Shown piece after piece: positions 8,983 through 17,432 of a stretch of DNA of 64,000 nt. The DNA is from VXPQ01 sp965232485 (lineage in GTDB: Bacteria > Bacteroidota > Rhodothermia > Rhodothermales > VXPQ01), in assembly GCA_965232485.1 (NCBI GenBank), contig OZ246975.1:930001-994000 (forward strand), given 5' to 3'. A program made the position numbers and the translations under genes. Position 1 is the first letter of the stretch. Every line of letters starts with the position of its first letter. The notes beneath the pieces were generated by a model. The model saw only the letters and a list, made by a program, of their open reading frames with translations. It had not been told where the DNA came from and did no database searches.

Positions 8983-11892
8983 TTAGAAATTCACCGTTAC
9001 GGCGACAAGTACCCGGCGCGGCGCCGAGAACCTGGTCGCAACGTTGTCATCTTCCGCGCGGGTAAATAACCCCACAAAATCGCGGACCAGGTCTCGTTCG
9101 GCCTGAATCAGCGGCAGTCGAACAATCTGGTCGGCCCGCCCGGAAATCGCATCGACGGAAAGCTCGTTCAAGCGGTTAAACACGTTGTCGACCTGGACGC
9201 GTAACCCATAAGCCGCGCCTCCTATCCTGAAACGTTTCTCAGCACGCAGGTCAAAGGTAAAAAGAACGGGCTTGCGTTCGGCGTTGTCAAACTCGTTGGC
9301 AGGAAAATTCACGCTCGGATCCAGAAACCCCGGCGTGTAGGGTTGGCCGGTGGCTAATTGGCTGATGAAGCCGACGCTCCAATTGTTTTCCCTTCCGATG
9401 GTGGCTGACAGGTTGGCCGTAAGGGTCTGGTCCCAGTCCAGAAGAATGACCTGTCGGTCAACGAATAATTCTCCAACTTCACCGGCTCGGCCCGCAATCA
9501 CGACGTCGGCTACGGCGGCGGGATCGGATGAACTGCCCCGCGCATCGGAATAGGTGATATCAAAAGACGAATGCAAAAGGACGCCGACCGGACGCACCGC
9601 CAGCGCAATCGCGCCGCCGCGCACCAGTCCATGATCGCGGTTGACGGTGCGCGTATACTGTATGTTGTCAAGCGTGCTGAGAATCTCTACGCCCAGCAAG
9701 TTTCGGATGTTTTTGTAGAACATGCTCGCATCGACCCCCAGAAAGCTGGTGAGTTGCTGCTGCACGCCCATCTCGTACTTGATTGTTCGCTCGGGGTCAA
9801 GGTCCGAATTTCCGACGGCGCGTCCTTCCAACTGTCCCACATTGATGTCGCTAAAAATGGGGTTCTTGAGCATCTCGTTATAGGCCGGCATTTGCACGAA
9901 ATGCCCGTAGGCCACGCGCAAGGCGCCGCGTTCCGAGATCGGATACGAAATACCGAGGCGCGGACTGAGATATTTCTTCGGCGAGGTATCCTCGAAGTTG
10001 TCGGACCGCCCGATTCGATCCGTAGGGGTGCGCGGCTCGATAAGCCGTTTTGCCCGAATGTCGTAGCGCTCGAAGCGCAGGCCGGCCTTAAGAACAAGCC
10101 GATCGCCGATTTCCAGCTTATCCTGGGCATAGACGGCAAATTCAAAAGGAGATTCTTCGAAGCGATCGTCGACCTTGTATTGCTCCAGTTCCGGCGCCAG
10201 GATCGGCTGGCGCGCCCGGATAGCCTCCAGGTAATCGTCGAAGAAGGAATAGTCGGAGGCCGAGGGATACGGAAAGTTGACAAGGAGCGAATCCGGATCG
10301 TCCCGGTAGACCCAACTGCGATCCAGATCCTCGACCACTCGCCGATCATTCCTGAACTGGACGCCAACCTTCAACTCGCTTTGTCCGGTAATTTGCCAGG
10401 TAAAATCCGAAGCCAGATAAATGCTGCGCTCGTTGCTTTGAAACGCTCCGTTGGAGGTGCCGCCAAGGCTGAACCCGGTTACCGGCGCGCTGGCGCCAAA
10501 ATACTGAATGTTCGGATCGGTTATGGACGCAAACGCATACGACTCGCTATCCGTGGTTTTGTACGATCCTTGCAGCGAAAAAACCTTGTTTCTCCCAAGT
10601 GTCTGCTTGAAGGTTGCGATATGCGTCCAGGCAGTGTAATAATTTTTGGGCCGGAAGTCCGGGGCGAAGCGCTGGCTATGACTATACTGTTGTCCTTCCG
10701 ACTGGTTATAAAGGAGTTGATAGGTAAGCCGCGATCGGGATGCGGGCCTCAAGACGATCTTGGGGGCCAGCGTTAACGCCCGGCGCATACTCATATCAAT
10801 GATTCGACCGTCTCCGGAAGAAAACGTGATGGGATTTCCCTGCGAGTCCCGAATCAATGCCCCGGCGGCAGTCCGGGCCGTATCCAGCGAAATGAGTCGG
10901 GTGTCGTCGGGCTGGAAAAGATCGCGATACCACCGTTGATAAGCCGTTACCTTGACCCCGTCCTGCGCCGTGAATCGCCGCTCCCCTTTGAGATGACCGA
11001 TCCGGTCCTCAAGCCGACCGGAAAAGAAAAAGCCCAACCCCCATTTTTTAACCAGCGGACCGCTCAGAGTCACAGACAAATCCTTTGACTCGAAGGGGGT
11101 CAAGCGACCCTCGCCGATGAAAACGTCGTCGCTCCCGGACAGATAGTTCCAGGTCGAAGCTCGCAGGCTCCCTGACAGCCTTTGCCCGGGGTCACGGGTT
11201 TTTACGCTAACGACGCCGGATTGCGCGCCGCCCAATTCCGCATCGAACGTGCCCGTGAAAACCTGCACTTCCTGCACCGACTCCACTTCCACGTCCAACG
11301 TATTGCCTCCTCCCTGTCCAAATACGTCATGCACGGGCACCCCGTCGAGGAGGTAGGCCGCTTCACGGGACCGACCGCCCCGAAAGTGAAAACTCCCGCC
11401 CGAGGTGACCACGCCTGGCTGGAATCGCACGAGTTCGCTTAACTCCTGGACGGGAAGCCTTTCGATCGCCTCCTGGCTCACGTAGGAGACGCTCGTGGTC
11501 CGGTCCTTGACGACAATGGGGCGCTCGGCGCGGACGACGATTTCCTGCCCTTCGATGATCTGTTCCTGAAGCGCCCCGTCCACCTGCGTCGTTCGCCCGG
11601 AAAAGACTTCCACGCCTTCATGCTTGAGCGTGGCGAATCCGACAAAGGACATGACCAGGGTATATTTGCCAGGCGGTACGCTTAAGATAAAATACTCGCC
11701 ATCCACTCCGGTCGTCGTACCTGTATAGGTCTGCTCCTCCAGATATACACTAACCCCCGGCAGCGATTCGCCCGTCGCAGCATCGATAACCGTACCCGAA
11801 ATTTTTCCGTTCGACTGGCCCCTCGCCGAAATAACAGGCGCCAGCAGAAGAAAAACAAGGCTGATGGAGCAGTACGTGGTGCGCTTCGCCAT
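8983..11892 (-). CDS. TonB-dependent outer membrane receptor
   Basis: This is a 969-aa protein from the ATG at 11892. An in-frame upstream start at 11937 would add 15 residues ahead of a clear signal peptide (MAKRTTYCSISLVFLLL...). Residues about 29-115 form a carboxypeptidase-regulatory-like domain (GKISGTVIDAATGESLPGV). A plug domain follows (SVSYVSQEAIERLPV, FRGGRSREAAYLLDGVPV, about 130-240), then a beta-barrel ending in a terminal Phe (VAVTVNF). Such receptors take up ligands across the outer membrane using TonB-ExbBD energy. No SusD gene is nearby; a T9SS cargo protein and a PorV-like barrel follow, as in the two loci to the right. It is transcribed divergently from the phosphonate cluster. 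Confidence 0.9.
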   Translation of the reverse strand: MAKRTTYCSISLVFLLLAPVISARGQSNGKISGTVIDAATGESLPGVSVYLEEQTYTGTTTGVDGEYFILSVPPGKYTLVMSFVGFATLKHEGVEVFSGRTTQVDGALQEQIIEGQEIVVRAERPIVVKDRTTSVSYVSQEAIERLPVQELSELVRFQPGVVTSGGSFHFRGGRSREAAYLLDGVPVHDVFGQGGGNTLDVEVESVQEVQVFTGTFDAELGGAQSGVVSVKTRDPGQRLSGSLRASTWNYLSGSDDVFIGEGRLTPFESKDLSVTLSGPLVKKWGLGFFFSGRLEDRIGHLKGERRFTAQDGVKVTAYQRWYRDLFQPDDTRLISLDTARTAAGALIRDSQGNPITFSSGDGRIIDMSMRRALTLAPKIVLRPASRSRLTYQLLYNQSEGQQYSHSQRFAPDFRPKNYYTAWTHIATFKQTLGRNKVFSLQGSYKTTDSESYAFASITDPNIQYFGASAPVTGFSLGGTSNGAFQSNERSIYLASDFTWQITGQSELKVGVQFRNDRRVVEDLDRSWVYRDDPDSLLVNFPYPSASDYSFFDDYLEAIRARQPILAPELEQYKVDDRFEESPFEFAVYAQDKLEIGDRLVLKAGLRFERYDIRAKRLIEPRTPTDRIGRSDNFEDTSPKKYLSPRLGISYPISERGALRVAYGHFVQMPAYNEMLKNPIFSDINVGQLEGRAVGNSDLDPERTIKYEMGVQQQLTSFLGVDASMFYKNIRNLLGVEILSTLDNIQYTRTVNRDHGLVRGGAIALAVRPVGVLLHSSFDITYSDARGSSSDPAAVADVVIAGRAGEVGELFVDRQVILLDWDQTLTANLSATIGRENNWSVGFISQLATGQPYTPGFLDPSVNFPANEFDNAERKPVLFTFDLRAEKRFRIGGAAYGLRVQVDNVFNRLNELSVDAISGRADQIVRLPLIQAERDLVRDFVGLFTRAEDDNVATRFSAPRRVLVAVTVNF

Positions 11893-12038
11893 GGTAACGT
11901 TATCGTGAATCAAGTCTCCGGGCCTCTCGGGGACCATTGCGGGGCATTACCGTACGGACAGCCAGGAAAACAACGAATTCGCCAACGATTAAGAAGTTGA
12001 TGTTAACGCCTGCAAGCAACAAAGTCAATAAAAATTCA

Positions 12039-12186
12039 GAGGGAGGCGGTTCGGGTTAACCGGAGGCCCTCGACGCCCTCCTTTGCGGGACGCCTCCCTG
12101 GGTTGTTTCGACAGGAACGAGGTCGCTATCCTGCGCCTTAAAGTCCCAAAAACGCTGTCCAACAAGCCCGAACCGCCTCTACCCTC
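12039..12186. repeat. MITE-like inverted repeat, or IS end pair
   Basis: The left arm at 12039-12055 (GAGGGAGGCGGTTCGGG) is repeated in inverted form at 12167-12186, with a 3-base insertion after GAGGG. The 148-bp element has no coding sense. A second, competing hairpin pairs AGGGAGGCG (12040-12048) with CGCCTCCCT (12091-12099). It sits immediately upstream of the IS3-type transposase relic, so it may be a small non-autonomous element or part of that insertion sequence. I saw no clear target-site duplication. Confidence 0.45.
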
Positions 12187-12211
12187 CGCCCTCTCCCTTC
12201 ATTGCGCTGCT

Positions 12212-12301
12212 TTTAACGAAGAACAGCCGCATCGCAGGCTTGACAACATGACGCCCGACGACGTATACTACAGACGCAAACCGCCGCAGAAGGCGACATG
12301 A
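12212..12301 (+). pseudogene. IS3-family transposase (integrase core) C-terminal relic
   Basis: The translated stretch FNEEQPHRRLDNMTPDDVYY followed by basic residues and a stop matches the well-known C-terminal signature of IS3/IS150-type OrfB transposases (YNxxRPHxxLxxxTPxxVY). Only about 30 residues are recognisable. The upstream sequence in this frame shows no DDE motifs and no plausible start. It is a decayed insertion-sequence remnant at the left border of the phosphonate cluster. Confidence 0.65.
12240..12269 (+). promoter_or_regulatory. Possible sigma-70-like promoter
   Basis: TTGACA (12240-12245) and TATACT (12264-12269) are separated by 18 bp and point towards phnW, whose ATG lies about 410 bp downstream. 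The boxes match the general sigma-70 consensus well, but they fall inside the transposase relic, and FCB-group promoters often use a different -7 motif (TAnnTTTG). It may be fortuitous. Confidence 0.3.
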
Positions 12302-12415
12302 CCCACCGTTGCCCTACGCTTGAAACGACCCGCAATAACTGTCTGGATTTTCCGGACCATTCCTGTGGTTCGGGTGCAAAACGACCTTTCGATTACGAAT
12401 CACGTATCTTTAAGG

Positions 12416-12458
12416 ATGCTCTGATTGAATCCGCAAAGATTCAGAGGCTGACAGGCGC
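12416..12458 (+). repeat. Dispersed repeat, copy 1
   Basis: ATGCTCTGATTGAATCCGCA and the following AAGATTCAGAGGCTGACAGG share length, order and most bases with copies at 57366-57428 and 37494-37552. The core can fold as a hairpin (CTCTGA...TCAGAG) around a TCCGCAAAG loop. Confidence 0.5.
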
Positions 12459-12681
12459 TTCGCGAACGAGACGCCGCGAATCCGCCGTGTTTTTCGCTGA
12501 TTTCAACGACGCCGTCATGTCGCGCTTTACGCGTGAAAGCGAAGCGCTGATCGAGGCGGACTTGATCAAAGCGCCCTTTGCATTGCGGGGAACGCCCCTG
12601 TTAATAACCCGGAGAGCGCTTCCGGTCCATCGCGAGCATGCTAACGCCAGACGGTAGATCCGCGACGCCATGATAAGCTAA

Positions 12682-13881
12682 ATGGAAAATCACTCGGGCG
12701 AGGAAAACAAACTACTGTTCACGCCTGGTCCGCTGACCACCAGCCGGACCATCAAAGAAGCCATGCTGCGCGATTTCGGTTCGCGCGACACGGCCTTTAT
12801 CGAAACCGTGCGCCGCATCCGGCGCCAACTACTGAAGATCGCCGGCGTTTCGCAAGAGGGCGGCTACGAAGCAATCCTGATGCAGGGAAGCGGGACATTC
12901 GGCCTCGAGTCCGTCGTGTCTTCGACCGTGCCCGAAGCGGGACGGATTCTTGTCGTCGTTAATGGGGCCTACGGCGAGCGCATCGTCAAGATGGCGCGCG
13001 TCCTCGATATCGATGCCCGGACGCTGCGTTACGAAGAGAACGCCCTCCCGGACGTCAAGGAGATTCGGCGGACGCTTGCCGAGGATGCAGCAGTCACCAA
13101 CGTCTGCGTCGTGCACTGCGAGACGACCACCGGGCTTTTGAATCCTGTTGAAGAGATCGGAGCCGCTGTACGCGAGAAAGGTTGTTTCTACATCGTGGAC
13201 GCCATGAGCAGCCTGGGGGCGATCCCCCTCAATCCCGAGGCCGCCTGCATTGACTTTCTGGTCACTTCGTCCAATAAGTGTCTCGAAGGGGTACCCGGTT
13301 TCTCCATCGCGCTTGCCCGGCGCGATGCGCTGATCGCCACGGAGGGAGCCGCGCGCACGTTAAGTCTCGACCTGCAGGCGCAATGGCGCGGGCTCGAAGC
13401 CAACGGCCAGTTTCGCTTTACGCCTCCCACGCACGCGATCCTGGCGCTGGAGCAGGCTCTGCAGGAATTGGAAGACGAGGGGGGCGTCAGGGGCCGCGCA
13501 GCGCGTTACCAAACCAACCACGCCATATTAATGGAGGGTATGCAACGGTTGGGATTCCGCACGTATCTCTCCCCTGATCGCCAGAGTTATATCATTACCT
13601 CTTTCTATTATCCCGACGATCCGAACTTCTCATTCGAGACGTTTTACGAGCGGTTAAACAGAAAGGGGTTCGTCGTCTATCCCGGCAAACTCACCCAGGC
13701 CGATTGCTTCCGCATCGGCAACATCGGCCAGATTTTCCCTGAGGACATGGTCCGTTTGCTTGCCGCCATTAAGGATACGCTTAAAGAAATGGGGGTAAAG
13801 ACGGGCGCCTCTTCGATCAGGTCGAGGTCCGCAAAACAGAATGAAAACGCCTCAAACCATGAACATGTCGGGCGCCTTTGA
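12682..13881 (+). CDS. phnW: 2-aminoethylphosphonate-pyruvate transaminase
   Basis: This is a 399-aa class V PLP aminotransferase. It transfers the amino group of 2-aminoethylphosphonate (AEP) to pyruvate, giving phosphonoacetaldehyde and alanine in the cytoplasm. Visible features are the N-terminal LLFTPGPLTTS, the glycine-rich GSGTFGLE (about residues 69-76), Asp173 in IVDAMSSLGA and the PLP-binding Lys199 in TSSNKCLEGVPG, all in the PhnW arrangement. The protein carries a C-terminal tail of about 30 residues beyond the usual length of roughly 365. It is the first gene of the phosphonate cluster, and its 3' end overlaps the next gene by 41 bp. No PhnX phosphonatase is present; the product would go to PhnY and PhnA instead. 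Confidence 0.93.
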   Translation: MENHSGEENKLLFTPGPLTTSRTIKEAMLRDFGSRDTAFIETVRRIRRQLLKIAGVSQEGGYEAILMQGSGTFGLESVVSSTVPEAGRILVVVNGAYGERIVKMARVLDIDARTLRYEENALPDVKEIRRTLAEDAAVTNVCVVHCETTTGLLNPVEEIGAAVREKGCFYIVDAMSSLGAIPLNPEAACIDFLVTSSNKCLEGVPGFSIALARRDALIATEGAARTLSLDLQAQWRGLEANGQFRFTPPTHAILALEQALQELEDEGGVRGRAARYQTNHAILMEGMQRLGFRTYLSPDRQSYIITSFYYPDDPNFSFETFYERLNRKGFVVYPGKLTQADCFRIGNIGQIFPEDMVRLLAAIKDTLKEMGVKTGASSIRSRSAKQNENASNHEHVGRL

Positions 13882-14851
13882 TCGGAGGCGGTTTTTGCAG
13901 TTGGCGGGCAGCGGCCTTATAACGGGCCTGGCCGGCCGCGCGACGGGAGCGCCTTTTTACGATTTCTGGCGTGACGGAGCCAACCCGCCGCTGCGGTTTG
14001 GCGTGATCGCCGACGTGCATCATGGACTCATGCCGAAGGCGGAAGAGCGGCTGGAAGCTTTTCTGGAAGAGGCGGGCCGGCGCGACCTGGACTTTCTCAT
14101 TCAACTGGGCGATTTCTGCCACCCGCATCCCGACGCTCGCGCCTTCGTCAAGCTCTGGGAGCAAGCCGATGCGCCGCGCTACCATGTGCTTGGCAACCAC
14201 GACATGGACCTGGGCGCCAAACGACAGATCATGGACTTCTGGCAGATGGAGCAGAACGTCTATTCCTTCGATGCAGGCGCCTGCCATTTCATAGCGCTCG
14301 ACTGTAATTTTTTGCACGTCGACGGCGCGTACGTGGACTACGAGCATGGCAATTTCTACGTGGACGATGCGCTCCGCACCTTCATTCACCCCGAGCAACT
14401 TGAGTGGCTCGAAGACGAACTGGCTTCAACCAATCGGCAGACTATCGTATTTACGCATCAGGCGCTGGATGAGATCTGGAATGGAGGACTGGCCAAAAAT
14501 CGCGAGACGGTCCGCCAGATCTTCGCCGAAGCGAACAAGCAGGCCGGTTTCCAAAAGGTAATTGCATGTTTCTCCGGCCATCATCATCTGGACGCGCACA
14601 GCATAATCGACGGCGTCCATTACGTGCAGGTTAACAGCGCCTCGTATTACTGGGTCGGCGAAGGGTATGGTCGGATGGCTGCATACCGGGACCCGTTGTT
14701 CGCCTTTGTCACGGTGGGCGCAGAAGGCGTCGTCATCGAAGGTCGGCGCAGCGTTTTTACAGATCCAACCCCGATCGACCTCGAGTTTCCCGAGGCGCAT
14801 CGGCTTTCCGCCAGCCTCTCCGACCGGACGCTGGCCTTTGCGCAGCCGTAA
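13841..14851 (+). CDS. Tat-exported calcineurin-like metallophosphoesterase
   Basis: This is a 336-aa protein with a twin-arginine signal (DRRRFLQLAGSG, residues 14-25), so it is probably exported folded with metals bound. The metallophosphoesterase motifs are in order: D58-x-H60 in VIADVHHG, G90-D91, GNHD (118-121), H206 in FTHQALDE, and GHHH (246-249). These would bind a dinuclear metal centre and cleave phosphomono- or diesters. The substrate cannot be read from sequence. The start overlaps the phnW 3' end by 41 bp; Met7 or Met9 would shorten this. Its place inside the phosphonate cluster suggests it frees phosphate or phosphonate from exported or environmental esters. Confidence 0.8.
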   Translation: MKTPQTMNMSGAFDRRRFLQLAGSGLITGLAGRATGAPFYDFWRDGANPPLRFGVIADVHHGLMPKAEERLEAFLEEAGRRDLDFLIQLGDFCHPHPDARAFVKLWEQADAPRYHVLGNHDMDLGAKRQIMDFWQMEQNVYSFDAGACHFIALDCNFLHVDGAYVDYEHGNFYVDDALRTFIHPEQLEWLEDELASTNRQTIVFTHQALDEIWNGGLAKNRETVRQIFAEANKQAGFQKVIACFSGHHHLDAHSIIDGVHYVQVNSASYYWVGEGYGRMAAYRDPLFAFVTVGAEGVVIEGRRSVFTDPTPIDLEFPEAHRLSASLSDRTLAFAQP

Positions 14852-14892
14852 ACGATATCAGGCCGCGTTTTCTAACGCTCATAACACACAGC

Positions 14893-17403
14893 ATGAACAT
14901 GAAACGCATCATCCCGCTCAGGAAGCATGGATGTCTTTATGGCCTCAGCGCCATACTCTTACTCTTCATGGCGTCGTGTAGCGATGCGTCGCAGCAAGCA
15001 GGCCAGGACGCCCCGCGAGTCGTAGTGATCGGGGTGGACGGGATGAGCCCTGACGGTATCCGCCATGCCGACACCCCGCATCTGGATGCCTTAATGGCGG
15101 GCGGCGCATATAGCTTCAAGGCCCGCGCCGTCCTGACCACATCCAGCAGCCAGAATTGGGCGTCCATGATTATGGGAACAGGACCCGTGCAGCACGGAAT
15201 CACGTCCAACGACTGGCGACCCGACCACTTCAGCATAGAGCCCACGGCGGCCGGTTCGGGGCCTATCTTCCCTGCGGTGTTTGACCTGTTGCGCCAGCAA
15301 AGGCCCTCAGCGACAAGCGCCTCGATTTATGACTGGAGCGGCTTCGGACGCCTCTATAACCAGGGCGCCGTCACAATTGACATAGACGCGGACGGCCCCC
15401 AGGCGACCACCGATGCAGCGGTACGCGTCTTCCGTAACGAAAACCCTGTTTTCACGTTTATTCACCTTGACCATGTGGACGCCGCCGGACACGGCTATGG
15501 GCATGGCGCCGAAGAGTACTATGCCGCTGTAGAAGAAGCTGATCGGTATATCGGCGAAATCGTTGCGGGGCTGGAAGCAGCGGAAGTGCGCGAAAACACG
15601 ACTATCATAGTCACAGCCGACCACGGCGGCAAAGACAAAGGCCACGGCGGGGAATCCATGGGCGAGGTGGAGATTCCCTGGATTATCAACGGCCCGGGCG
15701 TTGCGGCCGGCAAGGAAATCAGCGAACCCATCAATACCTACGATACGGCTGCGACGGCAGCGTATGTCCTGGGCCTGGTTCCGCCTTATGCCTGGATAGC
15801 CCGTCCCGTCTATGATGCTTTCGAAGAGCCGGAGCGCCCGGAACCGATCGAGCCTGGCCTGGAAGGCGTCGAACATGTCGTGGTAATCGGCGTCGATGCG
15901 CTGAGCCCGGACGGTATCCAGAAAGCCCGCACCCCGACCCTCAACCACATGATTCAAAACGGTGCGTACAGTTTTACGGCCCGGGGCGTATTGACCACAT
16001 CCAGCAGCCAGAACTGGGCGTCGATGATCATGGGAGCCGGGCCGGAACAACATGGAATCACTTCCAACGATTGGGAGCCTGACAACTTCTCCATCGAGCC
16101 CACGGCGAAGGGTCCGGAAGACCTCTTCCCGAGTATTTTTTCCGAACTCCGGGCTGCCGAGCCGGACGCCTATATCGCCTCCATCTACGATTGGGGCGGC
16201 TTCGGGCGGCTGTTTCCCCAAAGCGTGGTCGACGCAAGCATCGACGCCGAGAGTCCGCAGGACGCCGTGGACAAGGCCCGCGAACAGTTTATGGCGCGCC
16301 AGCCCCGGCTCACATTTATTCATCTCGACCACATAGACCATGCCGGCCATACGTACGGACATGGATCGGACGAATTCTATGCCTCGGTCGAAGAAGCGGA
16401 CCGGCTTATCGGCGAGGTCTTGGCGGGTCTGGAAGAAACTGGCATGGCAACGCAGACACTGGTGCTCATCTCAGCCGATCATGGAGGAAAGGGTAAGGGC
16501 CATGGGGGCGAATCGATGGCCGAGCTTGAAATTCCATGGCTTGCATATGGTCCTGGCGTCGTGGCAGGCAAGCGCCTCACCGTTCCAATCAATACGTACG
16601 ATACCGCTGCGACAGTATTGTTAGCCCTGGGTGTATCACAACCGTATGCCTGGATTGCACGTCCTGTGGCCTCTGCTTTCGAACGCTATCACGACGCTTC
16701 CGAGCCTCTGGGAATGTATATGCCAGCTCCTCGAATTATCCCGCTGGGCGGTCTTGCGCTTCTGAATGAATCCCCTGAAATTACGATGACCGTAGCGGAG
16801 GATCCCGAAGCCGAAATACGATACACGCTCGACGGCAGCGATCCGGATGAGACTTCTCCGTTGTACGAGGGAGCCTTCCGGATCGCCGGCAATGTCCAGG
16901 TAAACGCCAGAACCTTTAAGGGAACGGCGACAAGCAGCGTCTCGCAAACGAGTTACCGGATACTGCCTCCCGGACAGACAAAAAAGGTCTCTTACGCTTA
17001 CTACGAAGGGCAGTGGGAGTTCCTCCCCGACTTTGACCGGCTACAGCCCTTGCATACGGGCAAGGTCTATGAGTTTCACCTGGACGGCGTGGAGAATCGG
17101 CGCGAGGATTACTATGCCGTGAAGTTTGAGGGCGTCATCCTGATTGAACAAGCAGGGACCTATACGTTCTACACCCGATCCGATGACGGAACCAAACTCT
17201 ACGTGAACGGCATTGAGGTGGTGAACAATGACGGCTCCCATGGAGCGCTGGAAGAAAGCGGCGACATTGCCCTTGAGCCCGGAAGACACATGATCGAGGT
17301 AGAGTATTTTGAGCATTACGGGGGAGAACACCTCGAGGTGATGTACCATGGGCCGGGGGTTGAAAGAACCCTGCTCTCCTACATGGTATTTCAATCGGAG
17401 TGA
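14893..17403 (+). CDS. Lipoprotein with two tandem alkaline-phosphatase-superfamily domains plus chitobiase-like and PA14 domains
   Basis: This is an 836-aa probable lipoprotein (lipobox FMASC, Cys29). Residues about 42-310 and 330-605 are two homologous copies of a type I phosphodiesterase/alkaline phosphatase-fold domain. Each has a metal Asp (VIGVDG or VIGVDA), the same nucleophile segment LTTSSSQNWASMIMG, FIHLDH-D-AGH and ADHGGK-KGHGG. By alignment with PhnA the nucleophile should be the second Ser of SSS (Ser85 in copy 1). Both copies look intact. A chitobiase/Fn3-associated-like segment (about 615-690, IRYTLDGSDPDE) and a PA14 domain (about 700-830, TFYTRSDDGTKLYVNG) follow, suggesting carbohydrate or surface binding. 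Probable role: periplasmic or surface phospho- or phosphono-ester hydrolysis. The substrate is unknown. Confidence 0.82.
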   Translation: MNMKRIIPLRKHGCLYGLSAILLLFMASCSDASQQAGQDAPRVVVIGVDGMSPDGIRHADTPHLDALMAGGAYSFKARAVLTTSSSQNWASMIMGTGPVQHGITSNDWRPDHFSIEPTAAGSGPIFPAVFDLLRQQRPSATSASIYDWSGFGRLYNQGAVTIDIDADGPQATTDAAVRVFRNENPVFTFIHLDHVDAAGHGYGHGAEEYYAAVEEADRYIGEIVAGLEAAEVRENTTIIVTADHGGKDKGHGGESMGEVEIPWIINGPGVAAGKEISEPINTYDTAATAAYVLGLVPPYAWIARPVYDAFEEPERPEPIEPGLEGVEHVVVIGVDALSPDGIQKARTPTLNHMIQNGAYSFTARGVLTTSSSQNWASMIMGAGPEQHGITSNDWEPDNFSIEPTAKGPEDLFPSIFSELRAAEPDAYIASIYDWGGFGRLFPQSVVDASIDAESPQDAVDKAREQFMARQPRLTFIHLDHIDHAGHTYGHGSDEFYASVEEADRLIGEVLAGLEETGMATQTLVLISADHGGKGKGHGGESMAELEIPWLAYGPGVVAGKRLTVPINTYDTAATVLLALGVSQPYAWIARPVASAFERYHDASEPLGMYMPAPRIIPLGGLALLNESPEITMTVAEDPEAEIRYTLDGSDPDETSPLYEGAFRIAGNVQVNARTFKGTATSSVSQTSYRILPPGQTKKVSYAYYEGQWEFLPDFDRLQPLHTGKVYEFHLDGVENRREDYYAVKFEGVILIEQAGTYTFYTRSDDGTKLYVNGIEVVNNDGSHGALEESGDIALEPGRHMIEVEYFEHYGGEHLEVMYHGPGVERTLLSYMVFQSE

Positions 17404-17432
17404 GGATTTCCGCAAACCAGCCTCAGTGGATA

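Larger units (their letters stand above)
11893..12681. other. Divergent intergenic region (about 790 bp)
   Basis: This lies between the TBDR (leftward) and phnW (rightward) and must hold control sequences for both. It contains an inverted-repeat element (12039-12186), a transposase relic (12212-12301), a possible promoter (12240-12269) and a dispersed-repeat copy (12416-12458). Short open frames here have poor starts, and apart from the transposase tail no family resemblance. I saw no tRNA, riboswitch or regulator gene. Confidence 0.7.

Noticed and set aside
12298..12657. A 119-codon plus-strand frame upstream of phnW
   Set aside because: It has no family resemblance and runs through the dispersed repeat; probably non-coding.
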